This document shows, piece after piece, positions 1 to 10,500 of a DNA stretch of 64,000 bases (positions are counted from its first letter, which is position 1; the number at the start of each line of letters is the position of its first letter). The stretch is taken from assembly GCF_900107765.1 (NCBI RefSeq), contig NZ_FNQY01000013.1, positions 62,001-126,000 on the forward strand, in the 5' to 3' direction. The position numbers and the translations under genes were made by a program. The stretch is from Arachidicoccus rhizosphaerae (GTDB taxonomy: Bacteria > Bacteroidota > Bacteroidia > Chitinophagales > Chitinophagaceae). The notes beneath the pieces were generated by a model. The model searched no databases. It had not been told where the DNA came from and saw nothing but the letters and a program-made list of their open reading frames with translations.

Positions 1-1
1 G

Positions 2-658
2 GCGATGCTGGAGGCGGAAGAAAGGGAGCGTAACAGAGTAGCCAGGGAGTTGCATGACGGACTAGGAGGGATGCTTGCCGGTGTAAAATTAAATTTATCG
101 GTAATGGAAATGGGAAATGAAGGGTTAGAATCCAAAAATGAGAATCAGGTGCATATGGAAGAGAATATGGAACAGACCTTAAATAAAGTGATCGGGCAAC
201 TGGATAGTTCTATTTCGGAGCTCAGGCGCATTGCCCGCAATATGATGCCGGAATCTTTACTTAGATTAGGTCTTGAGAAGGCGCTTAAAGATCTGTGTGA
301 TTATTACTGCAGCCCGAAATGTCAGGTGCATTTCCAGGGAATGGATATCGCTAAGGATATGCCTATTGTGAATCAGGTATATATCTACCGGATTATCCAG
401 GAATTGGTTTCCAACGCAGTCAGACACGGCGCTGCAAAATCCATATTTGTACAGTGTAGTCAAAATAACGAACTTTTTTTAATTACCGTAGAGGATGACG
501 GCAAGGGATTTGATACAGGGATTTTAGCGCAACAAAAAGGTCTTGGCTGGCATAATATCCAAACCAGGGTCGCCTTTTTGAAAGGTAAATTGGATATTCA
601 CTCAGAAATGGGACAAGGAACCACCGTAAATATTGAACTCAATGGCTATACAGGATAA
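2..658 (+). CDS. Sensor histidine kinase, NarL/LuxR-system type (5' end cut by window)
   Basis: Only the C-terminal kinase core is present; the reading frame is open to the window edge, so the true start and sensor region lie upstream. The HisKA_3 dimerisation segment carries the phospho-acceptor His in the ARELHDGLGG motif. The HATPase domain follows, with an N-box (QELVSNAVRHG), a G1 box (DDGKGFD) and a second glycine box (GLGWHNIQ). Such kinases autophosphorylate on His and pass phosphate to a NarL-type response regulator, which here is the next gene, overlapping this one by 17 nt. The input signal cannot be inferred because the sensor domain is missing. Confidence 0.9.
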   Translation, partial: AMLEAEERERNRVARELHDGLGGMLAGVKLNLSVMEMGNEGLESKNENQVHMEENMEQTLNKVIGQLDSSISELRRIARNMMPESLLRLGLEKALKDLCDYYCSPKCQVHFQGMDIAKDMPIVNQVYIYRIIQELVSNAVRHGAAKSIFVQCSQNNELFLITVEDDGKGFDTGILAQQKGLGWHNIQTRVAFLKGKLDIHSEMGQGTTVNIELNGYTG

Positions 659-1286
659 CCGGATAAAGATTGCATTTGTAGATGATCATCCCCTGATTAC
701 ACAGGGGCTGAAGACACTTCTTGAAAGAGATGATCAGTTGGATATTGTAGGTCTTTTTGACAACGGCGCATCCTTTCTGGAATTTATAGTTGGTCATGAA
801 GTCGATGTAGTGCTGCTGGATATAGGCCTGCCCGATATAAACGGAATGGAACTGTGTAAACAGATTAAAACAGAGAATCCCGGTGTTGTCATTATTTTAT
901 TGAGTAATCATACGGAGCGTAGCATTATTTTGCAGACCATGCAAAACGGGGCCAATGGCTATTTGCTTAAAAATGCCTCCTTGCCTAAATTAAAAGAAGC
1001 TATTTTTAAAGCCATTGCCGGCCAGATTGTATACAGTGAGGAAGTGAGTCAGATTCTAAGTCAACCTTCCCAAAAGCAGTTACAGGGGATCCCTAAGTTA
1101 ACCAAAAGGGAAATGGAGATTCTGCAGTTCATTGCAGAGGGTAAAACCAGCGGGCAGATTGCGGCAGAATTATATCTGAGCGTGCTGACGGTGGATACGC
1201 ACCGCAAGAACCTGATGCAGAAGCTGGAAGTAAAAAATGCTGCAGAGCTGATCCGGGCAGCTGTGCAGCATCAACTATTAAGTTAA
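642..1286 (+). CDS. NarL/FixJ-family response regulator
   Basis: A protein of 214 aa with an N-terminal receiver domain (acidic pair D14/D15, phospho-acceptor D60 in LLDIGLPD, late Lys in GYLLKNA) and a C-terminal LuxR-type helix-turn-helix starting at LTKREMEILQFIAEG. It is the probable partner of the overlapping kinase. I chose the ATG at 642 over an in-frame TTG at 633 because ATG fits the family N terminus better; both starts overlap the kinase gene, which implies translational coupling. Target genes cannot be named. The C-terminal helix-turn-helix is complete and the length is normal. Confidence 0.92.
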   Translation: MAIQDNRIKIAFVDDHPLITQGLKTLLERDDQLDIVGLFDNGASFLEFIVGHEVDVVLLDIGLPDINGMELCKQIKTENPGVVIILLSNHTERSIILQTMQNGANGYLLKNASLPKLKEAIFKAIAGQIVYSEEVSQILSQPSQKQLQGIPKLTKREMEILQFIAEGKTSGQIAAELYLSVLTVDTHRKNLMQKLEVKNAAELIRAAVQHQLLS

Positions 1287-1330
1287 ATAAAGGCTTATGG
1301 GCTTTGCTGATCAACAGCGGGAAGACCGGT

Positions 1331-1831
1331 TTATGGCGTAGCGTCCGTTTCTACTGTAACAACGGTCTGTTTATTGGCGTCAGCAGGCATGTCTGTTTTG
1401 ATTTTTTCGCTGCCTTTTGTGGTTGAGGTACCGTTTTGCTTTTTAGCCGTTTTGCCGGCTTTGCTTTTGCGATTGGCAAAATAACTGGCAACCGCTCTGG
1501 CCGTGCCGGCAAAACTTAACTGACTCAAAACCGCAGCCAGTCCCTTTTTAAATCCTCCGCCTTTTTTACCTGCGACAAAGGCGGCAATCAGTCCGCTGAC
1601 AATAGTCTGAGCGGTCTCGAATGCCTTTTGCGCGGGTGTGTCTTTTTTAAATAAGGGGATAAAGGAACCCAGGGAAGCTTTTACGGCCTCTTTCGGTATT
1701 TTTTTAAAATCTTCCCCCAATTCATGTTCCCGTTCCCGGATCCTTCTTTTTAAGGTACGAATTTCCTGGTCAATGTCCTCCAGGCTATTGATATGCGACA
1801 AATCCACTTTTTGATTGCGTAAATTAATCAT
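1331..1831 (-). CDS. Uncharacterised protein, third gene of a YtxH/holin-like cluster
   Basis: A protein of 166 aa, no family recognised. It starts with a charged, probably coiled-coil stretch (residues 15-45, rich in Arg, Glu and Lys). A Gly/Ala-rich central part (about 75-115) could insert weakly in a membrane. The tail is Lys/Thr-rich and probably disordered. It overlaps the upstream holin-like gene by 8 nt, so the two are cotranscribed and probably translationally coupled. The same three-gene arrangement is common in Bacteroidota genomes, where the function is unknown; a role in envelope or stress physiology is only an inference from the neighbours. Confidence 0.7.
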   Translation of the reverse strand: MINLRNQKVDLSHINSLEDIDQEIRTLKRRIREREHELGEDFKKIPKEAVKASLGSFIPLFKKDTPAQKAFETAQTIVSGLIAAFVAGKKGGGFKKGLAAVLSQLSFAGTARAVASYFANRKSKAGKTAKKQNGTSTTKGSEKIKTDMPADANKQTVVTVETDATP

Positions 1832-2183
1832 CGTCTTCCTTTTTGTCTAGTATGATGTCGATAATACCACTGATTACCTTTCTCATTAATTTTTTTCTAA
1901 ATACGATAGAAAAAATAAAGGTCAGGATAAACAGCAGGGTCACAATACCAAAACCAGCATAATAAGAATCAAGCAGGTGGCCCAGATAGAACCCCAGCAT
2001 GATACTTAAAAAAAGTACAATAAAACCGGAAAGAAGAGCAAGAAAGGCCATGCCGACCATCTGAACGATAAGGGTCGATATTTTTTTGACCGATTTAAGC
2101 CTGAGCAGCAGTAACCGGTCATCAATATAGCCCTCTACCTTATTTCTGTACTCCTTAAAAAAATTAGGGTTTTGTTGTTCCAT
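1824..2183 (-). CDS. Phage-holin-family/DUF1469-like small membrane protein
   Basis: A protein of 119 aa with a charged N-terminal segment (KEYRNKVEGYIDDRLLLLRLK) followed by two long hydrophobic segments at about residues 37-65 and 71-95, and a charged tail ending in acidic residues. This layout matches the putative actinobacterial-holin-X / DUF1469 superfamily, which is mostly chromosomal and not linked to lysis. It sits 12 nt after the YtxH gene and overlaps the next gene by 8 nt, giving a tight minus-strand operon. No phage genes are near, so a real holin role is unlikely. Confidence 0.75.
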   Translation of the reverse strand: MEQQNPNFFKEYRNKVEGYIDDRLLLLRLKSVKKISTLIVQMVGMAFLALLSGFIVLFLSIMLGFYLGHLLDSYYAGFGIVTLLFILTFIFSIVFRKKLMRKVISGIIDIILDKKEDDD

Positions 2184-2195
2184 AGATGCGTTTTT

Positions 2196-2471
2196 TTAGG
2201 AGAATATCTCCTCCAGATCATATAGGTCTTCATCTTTTTTATTGCTGCTTTTTAAATCAGCAATAAAATCCCGTCCTTTATTGGTCCATTTCTCCAGTTT
2301 TTCATCAAAATTTTCCAGACCTGTTTTCAGATCGTCGGTTGCCTCTCTGACAACATTTTTAAAATTCTGAATAACCGTCTGCCCTTTGTCGCCATTTAAA
2401 AAGCTAGTAACGATAGCGCCGGCTGCAGCGCCTAATAAAAAACCTGACAAAAATTTCTGATTATTCTTCAT
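2196..2471 (-). CDS. YtxH domain-containing protein
   Basis: A protein of 91 aa. The N terminus has the Gly/Ala-rich hydrophobic signature FLSGFLLGAAAGAIVTSFLN of YtxH proteins (one predicted membrane segment at about residues 7-25). The rest is an amphipathic, charged helix rich in Lys and Asp/Glu, probably cytoplasmic. YtxH-type proteins are general-stress or envelope-associated in other bacteria; no mechanism is established. It is the first gene of the three-gene minus-strand cluster. Confidence 0.78.
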   Translation of the reverse strand: MKNNQKFLSGFLLGAAAGAIVTSFLNGDKGQTVIQNFKNVVREATDDLKTGLENFDEKLEKWTNKGRDFIADLKSSNKKDEDLYDLEEIFS

Positions 2472-2563
2472 AAAGTAATATGTTTTTAAGTAATTGGCAT
2501 TCAGTATAAAACAAGTTTCATACCAATTGTGAATTTACTTACATTCTGTCAGATGGCAAAATT

Positions 2564-2600
2564 AAAACAGCCGTTCTTTTAAGGGAACGGCTGTTTTTTA
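2564..2600. terminator. Rho-independent terminator, probably bidirectional
   Basis: Inverted repeat ACAGCCGTTC (2567-2576) / GAACGGCTGT (2585-2594), loop of 8 nt, flanked by A and T runs on both sides. It lies 22 nt past the end of fabH on the minus strand and upstream of the ytxH cluster, so its main job is probably to end fabH transcription. Confidence 0.8.
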
Positions 2601-2621
2601 TGCTTTCTTTCAAGTTGTTGA

Positions 2622-3611
2622 TTAGTAGGCCCATTTAATATAGGTGGCTCCCCAGGTGAATCCACCGCCAAAGGCGGCAAGAACCAGTTTATCACCTTTT
2701 TTCAGCTGTTTTTCGTACTCCCAGAGACAAATAGGAATGGTACCTGCTGTGGTATTGCCATATTTGTGGATATTAATCATCACTTTTTCCTTAGGCAGGT
2801 TTATCCTTTCCCTGGTAGCATCAATGATTCTTAAATTAGCCTGATGAGGTACCAGCCAGGCAATATCGTCGCCTGTCAGGTGATTTTTTTCCAGCAGTTC
2901 CTGACTGATATCTGCCATCCCGGTCACCGCAAACTTAAATACATGCTTGCCTTCCTGGTAAATATAATGTTCTTTGGCAGCGACAGTCTCAATGGAGGCA
3001 GGGCGAAGTGAGCCGCCGGCTTTCATGTGCAGGTGTTTGGCGCCGGAGCCATCAGAGCGAAGCAGGCTATCCATTACACCCACCTCTTCTGTAGTGGGTT
3101 CCAGCAGTACGGCGCCTGCTCCATCACCAAAGATGATACAGGTGGTTCTGTCCGTATAATCTACAATCGCGCTCATTTTATCTACGCCGACTACGATGAC
3201 TTTCTTGTTTTTACCACTCTCAACCAAAGAAGCACCCAGGTTCAAAGCGTATAAGAATCCGCTGCAGGCGGCACTGATATCAAAACCATAGGCATTGACA
3301 GCGCCGATTTTATCCCCAATCAGATTGGCGGTAGAAGGGAAAATCATATCCGGCGTTACGGTCGCACAGATAATACAGTCAATATCTTTCGGATCCAGTT
3401 GTTTTTTATTAAGAATTTCCCGGATCGCTTCAACAGCCATATCGCTGCTGGCTTTGGTGGGGTCTTTAAGGATTCTTCTTTCTTTGATGCCGGTTCTGGT
3501 GGTTATCCATTCATCTGTTGTGTCTATGATCTTTTCCAGATCCTGATTGGTGAGTTTATCCTCGGGGACATACCCTCCTACAGCGGTAATTGCGGCGCGT
3601 AGTGTACTCAT
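2622..3611 (-). CDS. fabH: Beta-ketoacyl-ACP synthase III
   Basis: A protein of 329 aa, normal family length. It starts type II fatty-acid synthesis by condensing an acyl-CoA primer with malonyl-ACP. The catalytic triad is visible: Cys116 in DISAACSGF, His in [11 protein letters not shown] and Asn in [11 protein letters not shown]. The Gly-rich loop near the C terminus ([11 protein letters not shown]) is also typical. The gene stands alone between a terminator and the divergent ruvA, not in a fab cluster. A TACTTTTG box on the minus strand at 3664-3671, about 50 nt upstream, may be the -7 element of its promoter, but no matching -33 is obvious. Confidence 0.95.
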   Translation of the reverse strand: MSTLRAAITAVGGYVPEDKLTNQDLEKIIDTTDEWITTRTGIKERRILKDPTKASSDMAVEAIREILNKKQLDPKDIDCIICATVTPDMIFPSTANLIGDKIGAVNAYGFDISAACSGFLYALNLGASLVESGKNKKVIVVGVDKMSAIVDYTDRTTCIIFGDGAGAVLLEPTTEEVGVMDSLLRSDGSGAKHLHMKAGGSLRPASIETVAAKEHYIYQEGKHVFKFAVTGMADISQELLEKNHLTGDDIAWLVPHQANLRIIDATRERINLPKEKVMINIHKYGNTTAGTIPICLWEYEKQLKKGDKLVLAAFGGGFTWGATYIKWAY

Positions 3612-3804
3612 GAATGTTGCTTATTTCGAATAAATTTTTCTAAAATCTTTAAAAATGAATGGTCAAAAGTATCTCAAAATCCTGATATGTGAAAATCTGC
3701 GAGAGAGGACTTTGATATGTGTGAAAAATATCATATGATTAAAATCTTTCTTTTGTATTAATTTTGGACAACATTAATAGACAAAACATAATAAAATAAG
3801 TGTA

Positions 3805-4398
3805 ATGATCGCATATCTGAAGGGCAAATTCGTTAATAAGACCCCCGCTAGTTTGATTTTAGATGTTCAAGGAGTAGGATATGATTTACAAATCAGCTTA
3901 AATACCTATTCGGCCATCAGTCAATTAGACGAAGGACTCTTATATACGCATTTACAGATTACGGAAACAGCACATACGTTATACGGTTTTGCGGATATCA
4001 ATGAGAAAATGCTTTTTTTACAATTGATATCCGTGTCCGGAGTGGGCGCCTCTACCGCCAGAATGATGCTTTCCGGCATGAAACCTGAGGAAATTATCCG
4101 GGCAATTGTACAAAACAGTGCCGTTGAATTGGAGAAAATTAAAGGCATTGGCAAAAAAACAGCCCAGCGACTTACCCTGGAACTGAAAGATAAATTAAGT
4201 AAGATGCATGATAATCAGGTGACCGCCGGCGTCACCCCTGTTGGCAGAACACTGGAAGCCGACGCGCAGGATGCGCTTATAGCCCTGGGTATCAGTAAAC
4301 AAATGGCAGAAAATGCCATCCGCAAAACATTAAAGGCCACCTCGGAAGAAACCCCGAACCTGGAGACCCTCATTAAATTATCACTAAAGAACCTCTAG
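3805..4398 (+). CDS. ruvA: Holliday junction branch migration protein RuvA
   Basis: A protein of 197 aa. RuvA binds four-way junctions as a tetramer and loads the RuvB helicase in recombinational repair. The N-terminal OB domain begins MIAYLKGKFVNKTPAS; two helix-hairpin-helix motifs follow (LISVSGVGASTARMML and LEKIKGIGKKTAQRLTLELKDK); the C-terminal domain III that contacts RuvB (DAQDALIALGISKQMAENAI) ends the protein. ruvB and ruvC are not adjacent, as in many Bacteroidota. A TAATTTTG box at 3759-3766 is a candidate -7 element, giving a leader of roughly 30 nt. Next downstream is sprA on the same strand. Confidence 0.96.
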   Translation: MIAYLKGKFVNKTPASLILDVQGVGYDLQISLNTYSAISQLDEGLLYTHLQITETAHTLYGFADINEKMLFLQLISVSGVGASTARMMLSGMKPEEIIRAIVQNSAVELEKIKGIGKKTAQRLTLELKDKLSKMHDNQVTAGVTPVGRTLEADAQDALIALGISKQMAENAIRKTLKATSEETPNLETLIKLSLKNL

Positions 4399-4541
4399 TC
4401 GGCTGCGAGCACCTGTTTTTAAAGGACTTATCCATTAAAAAATAACTCCCTTATTTTCAAGTTAAATTATACTTTAAAGTCTAAAATTCCGTTTTAATAG
4501 TCTGGTAGTAGGAACTGCCGGACTATAGTGAGAATTCAGCT

Positions 4542-7500
4542 TTGAGTAATACATATCATAAACTTCTTTATCGATTTTTATGGGTGGCCGGTATTTTATT
4601 GCTAGCCGCCGCAGGTTTGAGTGCTCAATCACTGCAGGATTCCGCCGGAAGGCCCTATTATCCTTATCCAATCCATGACTATTACGGCTATCAGTTTACA
4701 GACCCCTCCAGGCCACTGAACGCATTTGATCAGGACAGACAAGCTGACAGTAGTTTTTTAAAAGCGTATGTCATTTATGACAGCCTCACGCACCAGTATC
4801 GCTATTTTAAAAAAGCAGATTCCCTGGATCAACATTACAGAGGTGATATCGAGATCAGTCAGCAGGACTATTTAAAACTTAAAGGCAGCCAGCAGGACCG
4901 GCAACATTTTTATGAAATGTCCAGGTCACTGGATCTTTTGAACTTTAAACAGAAAAGACCCAGAAACAGGGTTGACTCGAGTTTGTTTAACCGGATATTT
5001 GGTCTGACCAAAGACGGGAAGAAGGTGGATGTGACCCCGCAGGGGAATGTAGATCTTTCGCTTGGCTATGAGGGGCAGAATATTCAAAACCCTACGCTTT
5101 CTGAGAGAGCGCGTAAAACAGGGAACTTTGATGTGAATGCCAGTGCCAATCTGAACCTGCTGGCTCAGATTGGTAGCAAGCTATCGCTGCCTATCACCTA
5201 TAATACCCAAAGTACCTTTGAATTTAATAATCAGTTCAAACTAAAATACCAGGGCCGGGATGATGAGCTGTTGAAGCTGGTAGAAGCCGGCAATATCTCC
5301 TTTGATAGCAAGGCGACCTTAATGCCCAGTATTCAAAACCTGTTTGGGGTTAAAGCACAGATCCAGTTAGGTAAACTTTATATTACCGGGGCTTTTGCCA
5401 ACAACCGCTCTGAAAGAAAGTCCATTACGCTACAGGGAGGAGGCCTGTCCCAGAAAATTGATCTATCCCTGAGTGATTACGACGAAAACCGAAATTTCCT
5501 GCTGGGGAATTATTTTGAAGATCATTTTAATGAGGTGATGGCGGATTTGCCGGTTGTAAAAAGTCAGGTCAGAATCTTAAGAATGGAGGTTTGGGTTACC
5601 AATAAAACGGGGGCGACCACCAATGTCAGAAGTGTCGTGGGGCTGATGGACCTGGGTGAAAATACCCCGTATAATGGCAACATTCAGTCACTGCATTCTT
5701 ATAACGGTCTTCCGGATAACGGTGCCAATGATTTGTATTCTTCCATACTCGCAGGGGGGAATACGCGCAATCCCTCCATGGTCACTTCCTTATTGCAGGC
5801 AAGAGGCATGGTCTCCGGTCAGGATTTTGAAAAGACCTATGCCCGTAAGCTGGATTCTACGGAATATACCTATAATCCGCAGGCAGGCTTTATCGCTTTA
5901 AATCAGCAGCTTTCTCCCGACGCTGTGCTGGCCGTTGCCTATCAGTATACCTATAACGGCAGGACCTATCAGGTGGGAGAGTTCTCGCAGGATGTGGCCC
6001 TGGATTCAACGCAAGGGGTCCAAAAAGTGTTGTTCTTAAAACTTTTAAAAGGGAGCTCGCAGCAGGTTCAGCTGCCTACCTGGGGCTGGATGATGAAAAA
6101 TGTATATAGCTTAAGTGTAACAGGACTCCAGTCGGATCAGTTTAATTTAAATGTTTATTACAGTGAGCCCAGCGGAGGGGTTAAAAGATATCTGCCGGAC
6201 GCCGCTACCGGCGTCAAAGGGAAATCTATTATCTCCGTATTAGGGGCTGACCGGCTGAATAGCCAAAATGATCCTGCTCCGGACGGGCAGTTTGATTATG
6301 TGGATGGGTTTACCGTGTTGCCCAGTCAGGGCAAAATCATCTTTCCGGTTCTGGAACCCTTTGGAAAGGATCTGGATTCGCTCGGCTATCAGGGGGTAGA
6401 TCAGGCCACAAAGGATAAGGTGATCTATTATGCTTTGTATGACAGTATCAAGGCGATTGCCCAGACCTATGCCAATCTTGATCGTTATAGCCTGCAGGGG
6501 ACGGTGAAGGGCAGTTCCAGCTCGCAGATCAGCTTAGGGGCCATGAATATCCCTGCAGGATCCGTTACGGTAACCGCGGGCGGCAGGACGCTGACCGAGG
6601 GAACAGATTATACGATTGATTATAATCTGGGTATGATTCAGATTATCAATCAAAGCATTTTAACTTCCGGTACCGCGGTCAATGTGCAATTTGAGAACAA
6701 TGCCAATCTGGGAACAGCGCAGCGGAATTTTATGGGATTCAGGCTGGACTATATGGCCAGCGATAAATTCTCCATCGGGGCTACCATGGAGAAATTAACA
6801 GAGCAGCCTTATACCTATAAAACCAGTTATGGGGAAGACCCGATTAATAATACCATGTTTGGAATGGACTTTAACTATCATTCTGAATTCCCCGGTCTGA
6901 CCAAATGGCTTGATAAATTACCCTTTTATGCTACGACAGCCCCCAGCTCTATCAGCGCCTACGGTGAGGCCGCTGTCTTAAAACCCGGTCACGCGGCTCA
7001 GATAGGCTCCGGCACGAGCGGTAAAGTATATATCGATGATTTTGAGAGTTCAGATAATTCTTTTGATCTGCGCTATCCGCTGACTGCCTGGACGCTGGCC
7101 TCCACGCCTGCCGGCAATGGTTTATTTCCGGAAGCCACCTTAAATGATAATTTGGATTATGGAAAAAACAGAGCACTGTTAGCCTGGTATAATATTGAAC
7201 CTACTTTACAGGATAGAAGTAATGCCAGTAACCCGCTACATAAAAATCTCTCCGAACTAAGTGATCCAAGGGTAAGGCCTGTTTATGAAGGAGAGCTGTT
7301 CCCAAAACAAAGCGTCATGTCTTCGGCCTTGCAGTCCACTACCTTTGATCTGTCTTTTTATCCCACTGAGCGGGGGCCCTATAATTTCACCAGTCAGGCC
7401 GGGGATATTGACAGAAACGGCAAACTCAGCCGACCTCAGGACCGGTGGGGTGGAATCATGCGGGCGTTGGATCAGACGGATTTTGTGACCAGCAACGTTG

Positions 7501-10500
7501 AGTATATTGAATTCTGGATGCAGGATCCTTTTATAAAAGAGCCCAATAGCAGCGGTGGGAAGCTGGTATTCAATCTGGGAGATGTCAGTGAAGATGTATT
7601 AAAAGATGGCAAACGGTTTTATGAAAACGGATTGTCAACGCCCGGAACGCCCACCTCTGTAGATAGTAGCTCCGTCTGGGGCGTCTCTCCGGTCAATCCC
7701 ATTCAACTGACCAATGCATTTAATAATGTGGCTTCCGACCGTGTCTTACAGGACGTGGGATTTGATGGGATGAATGACCAGGCCGAGCAAAGAAAGCATA
7801 GTTTATATTTACAAAGTCTGGCGGAGAACTTCGGCACCAGCTCTCCGATATATCAAAAGGCACTGAAGGACCCTTCGGCCGATGATTATAAATGGTACCG
7901 GGATGCTTCTTTTACTTCCAGTGACGGTATATTGGCCCGTTATAAATATTATAATAATACAGAAGGCAATTCTCCTGTGGCCGGAACCAATGGCAGTGGC
8001 GCCTCTGCCGCCACCACCTATCCGGATAATGAGGATTTAAACGGGGATAATACCATCAATGAAACGGAGCAGTATTATGAGTATGATCTGAATCTGAAAC
8101 CGGGGATGACCCTGACAGATCCTTATATTGCAGACGTCAGAACCGTTACCCCTAAACTGGCCAATGACAGTACGGCCAAAGAAAAGTGGTATCTGTTCAG
8201 AATCCCCATCAGTGAGTTTACCGGAAAGGTAGGGGGTATTTCAGATTTTAAATCCATCCGTTTTATGCGTATGTATTTAACCGGATTCCAGGATTCAGTG
8301 ACGATGCGTTTTGCGAGACTAGGACTGGTGCGCAACAACTGGCGTGCTTTTGCCTATAACCTGGATACGACGGGGTCCTATACGGCGCTACCTCAAAACA
8401 GCACGACGGCTCTTACGGTACTGTCTGTCAATACGGAAGATAACAGCGAAAGGTTACCGATCCCTTATAAAATGCCCCCCGGGGTACAGCAACTGCAGTC
8501 CATTATGGCCGCCGGGGGGACTTCCAACGGTTCCGTTTATCTGGAAAAAGAACAATCCATGAGTCTTAGGGTGACCAATCTGGCTAAAGGAGATGCCAGG
8601 GCGGTGTTTAAAAGTATTCAGCTGGATTTACGGTCCTATGGGGAACTTTCCATGTATTTACATGCGGAGTCTATTACAGGAATGCATCCGGTCAGTAACA
8701 ATGATCTGACGGCTGTCATCAGAATCGGCCAGGATTATCTGGATAATTATTATGAAGTCAGGATCCCCTTACAGGTGACCATGCCCAGTGCCACGGCCAC
8801 TGCCCTGGAAATCTGGCCGGACCTGAATCACCTGCAACTCGCCTTGCAGGATCTGGTGGCTTTAAAACTCAGAAGAAATAGCTCCGGTGCTCCCATGAAC
8901 GAAATCTACAGAGAAAGCACCGGAGGGAAAACCTATTCTGTAAAAGGAAATCCCAATTTAGGGGAAGTGACTAGTTTACTGATCGGAGTTGAAAATACGA
9001 ACAGTACACAGGCGGCCAATTTTGAGGTCTGGACAGATGAACTGGGCCTTTCTAAACTCAATGAACATGGCGGATGGGCTGCGCTGGGCAGGGTAGACCT
9101 GCAGCTGGCTGACCTGGGTTCTTTAAGCCTATCTGCAAATACCTACTCGGCGGGGTTTGGAACCCTTGAGCAGGGCGTCAATGACAGATATAAGAACTCC
9201 ATGGTGCAGTTTGATGCGTCGGCCACCATCGATGCCGGTAAGTTATTCCCAGAGAAAGCCGGTTTTTCTATCCCCGTTTATGCCAGTTTTAATAAGACGG
9301 TGCTCACGCCGGAGTTTGACCCCTATGATCTGGACGTTAAAATGAAAGATAAACTGAAGCTTTATCATACGCAGCGGGAACGGGATTCCGTAAAAAGAAT
9401 GTCACTGGATCAGACAACCAGTAAGACCATCAGTTTATCCAATGTCCGGTTTGGAAGACCGGGTATGAAACCTCATTTATGGGATATCAGCAATTTTGAT
9501 TTTTCTTATACCTTTTCCAATATTGATCAAAGCAGTCCTTTGATCGCTCAGAATACGATCAATAAATATTACGCCGGACTGGGTTACACTTTTAACGGAA
9601 AGGCCCATTTTATCGAGCCCTTTAAAAGGCTGATCAAATCCAAGAGCCCGTGGCTGGAATTTATTCGCTCTTTTAATATCAACCCGACGCCTTCACTGCT
9701 CAGTTTCAGAACCACGGTGGACAGGCAGATGGGCATCTATACGCCCAGGTCCGTTAACTTATATGCGAGCGGAACGGAAGTCGATACCGCAGAGACGACC
9801 TTTGATAAGTATTTTAGAATGACGCGTGATTATAATCTGAACTGGAATCTTACGCGCAGCCTGAACCTGGATTTTACCGCAAATAATCTGTCTTATGTGG
9901 ATGAGCCTTACGGTTATCTGGATACCAAGGCCAAACGAGATTCCATGTGGCATAATTTCTGGAGCGGCGGCCGCAATACGCAGTACGCTCAAAAGGCATC
10001 GCTTTCCTATAATCTGCCTTTGGATAAGCTGCCTTTTGCGGACTGGATCTCCATGCAATACAGTTATAGCGTCAATTATGATTGGGTGGCTTCCAGCCTG
10101 CTGGCAGCATCCCTGGGCAATATTATTGAAAACGGGAATAGTTCTAATCTGAATGGGCAGTTCGACTTTAGAAAACTCTATGATAAATCCAAGTTTATAA
10201 GAGCTGCGCTGGATACATCGAGCATCCCTTCGCTGGCCGATTCCTTAAGACCGGAGGATCAAAAAAGACTGGATTCTTTGATTAAGAATCTGCCGAGCCG
10301 CAAGATGGTCGTTAAGGGGCTCAAAGGCAGTGAGCGCAAACTGGCACTCAGAAACTGGCGAGCCATGAAAGCCGCTATTAAGGAAGCTAAACTGGCCTTA
10401 CATAAAAAACAGGTCGTCAGAACCAGCAAAGCTGTTTCTGCAGCGGTGAGGCTGCTTACCATGATAAAGAGTGTTTCTGTGACTTATTCCAGCGGTTATA

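Noticed and set aside
1824-2183. Phage holin indicating a prophage
   Set aside because: No other phage genes nearby; family is mostly chromosomal in Bacteroidota.
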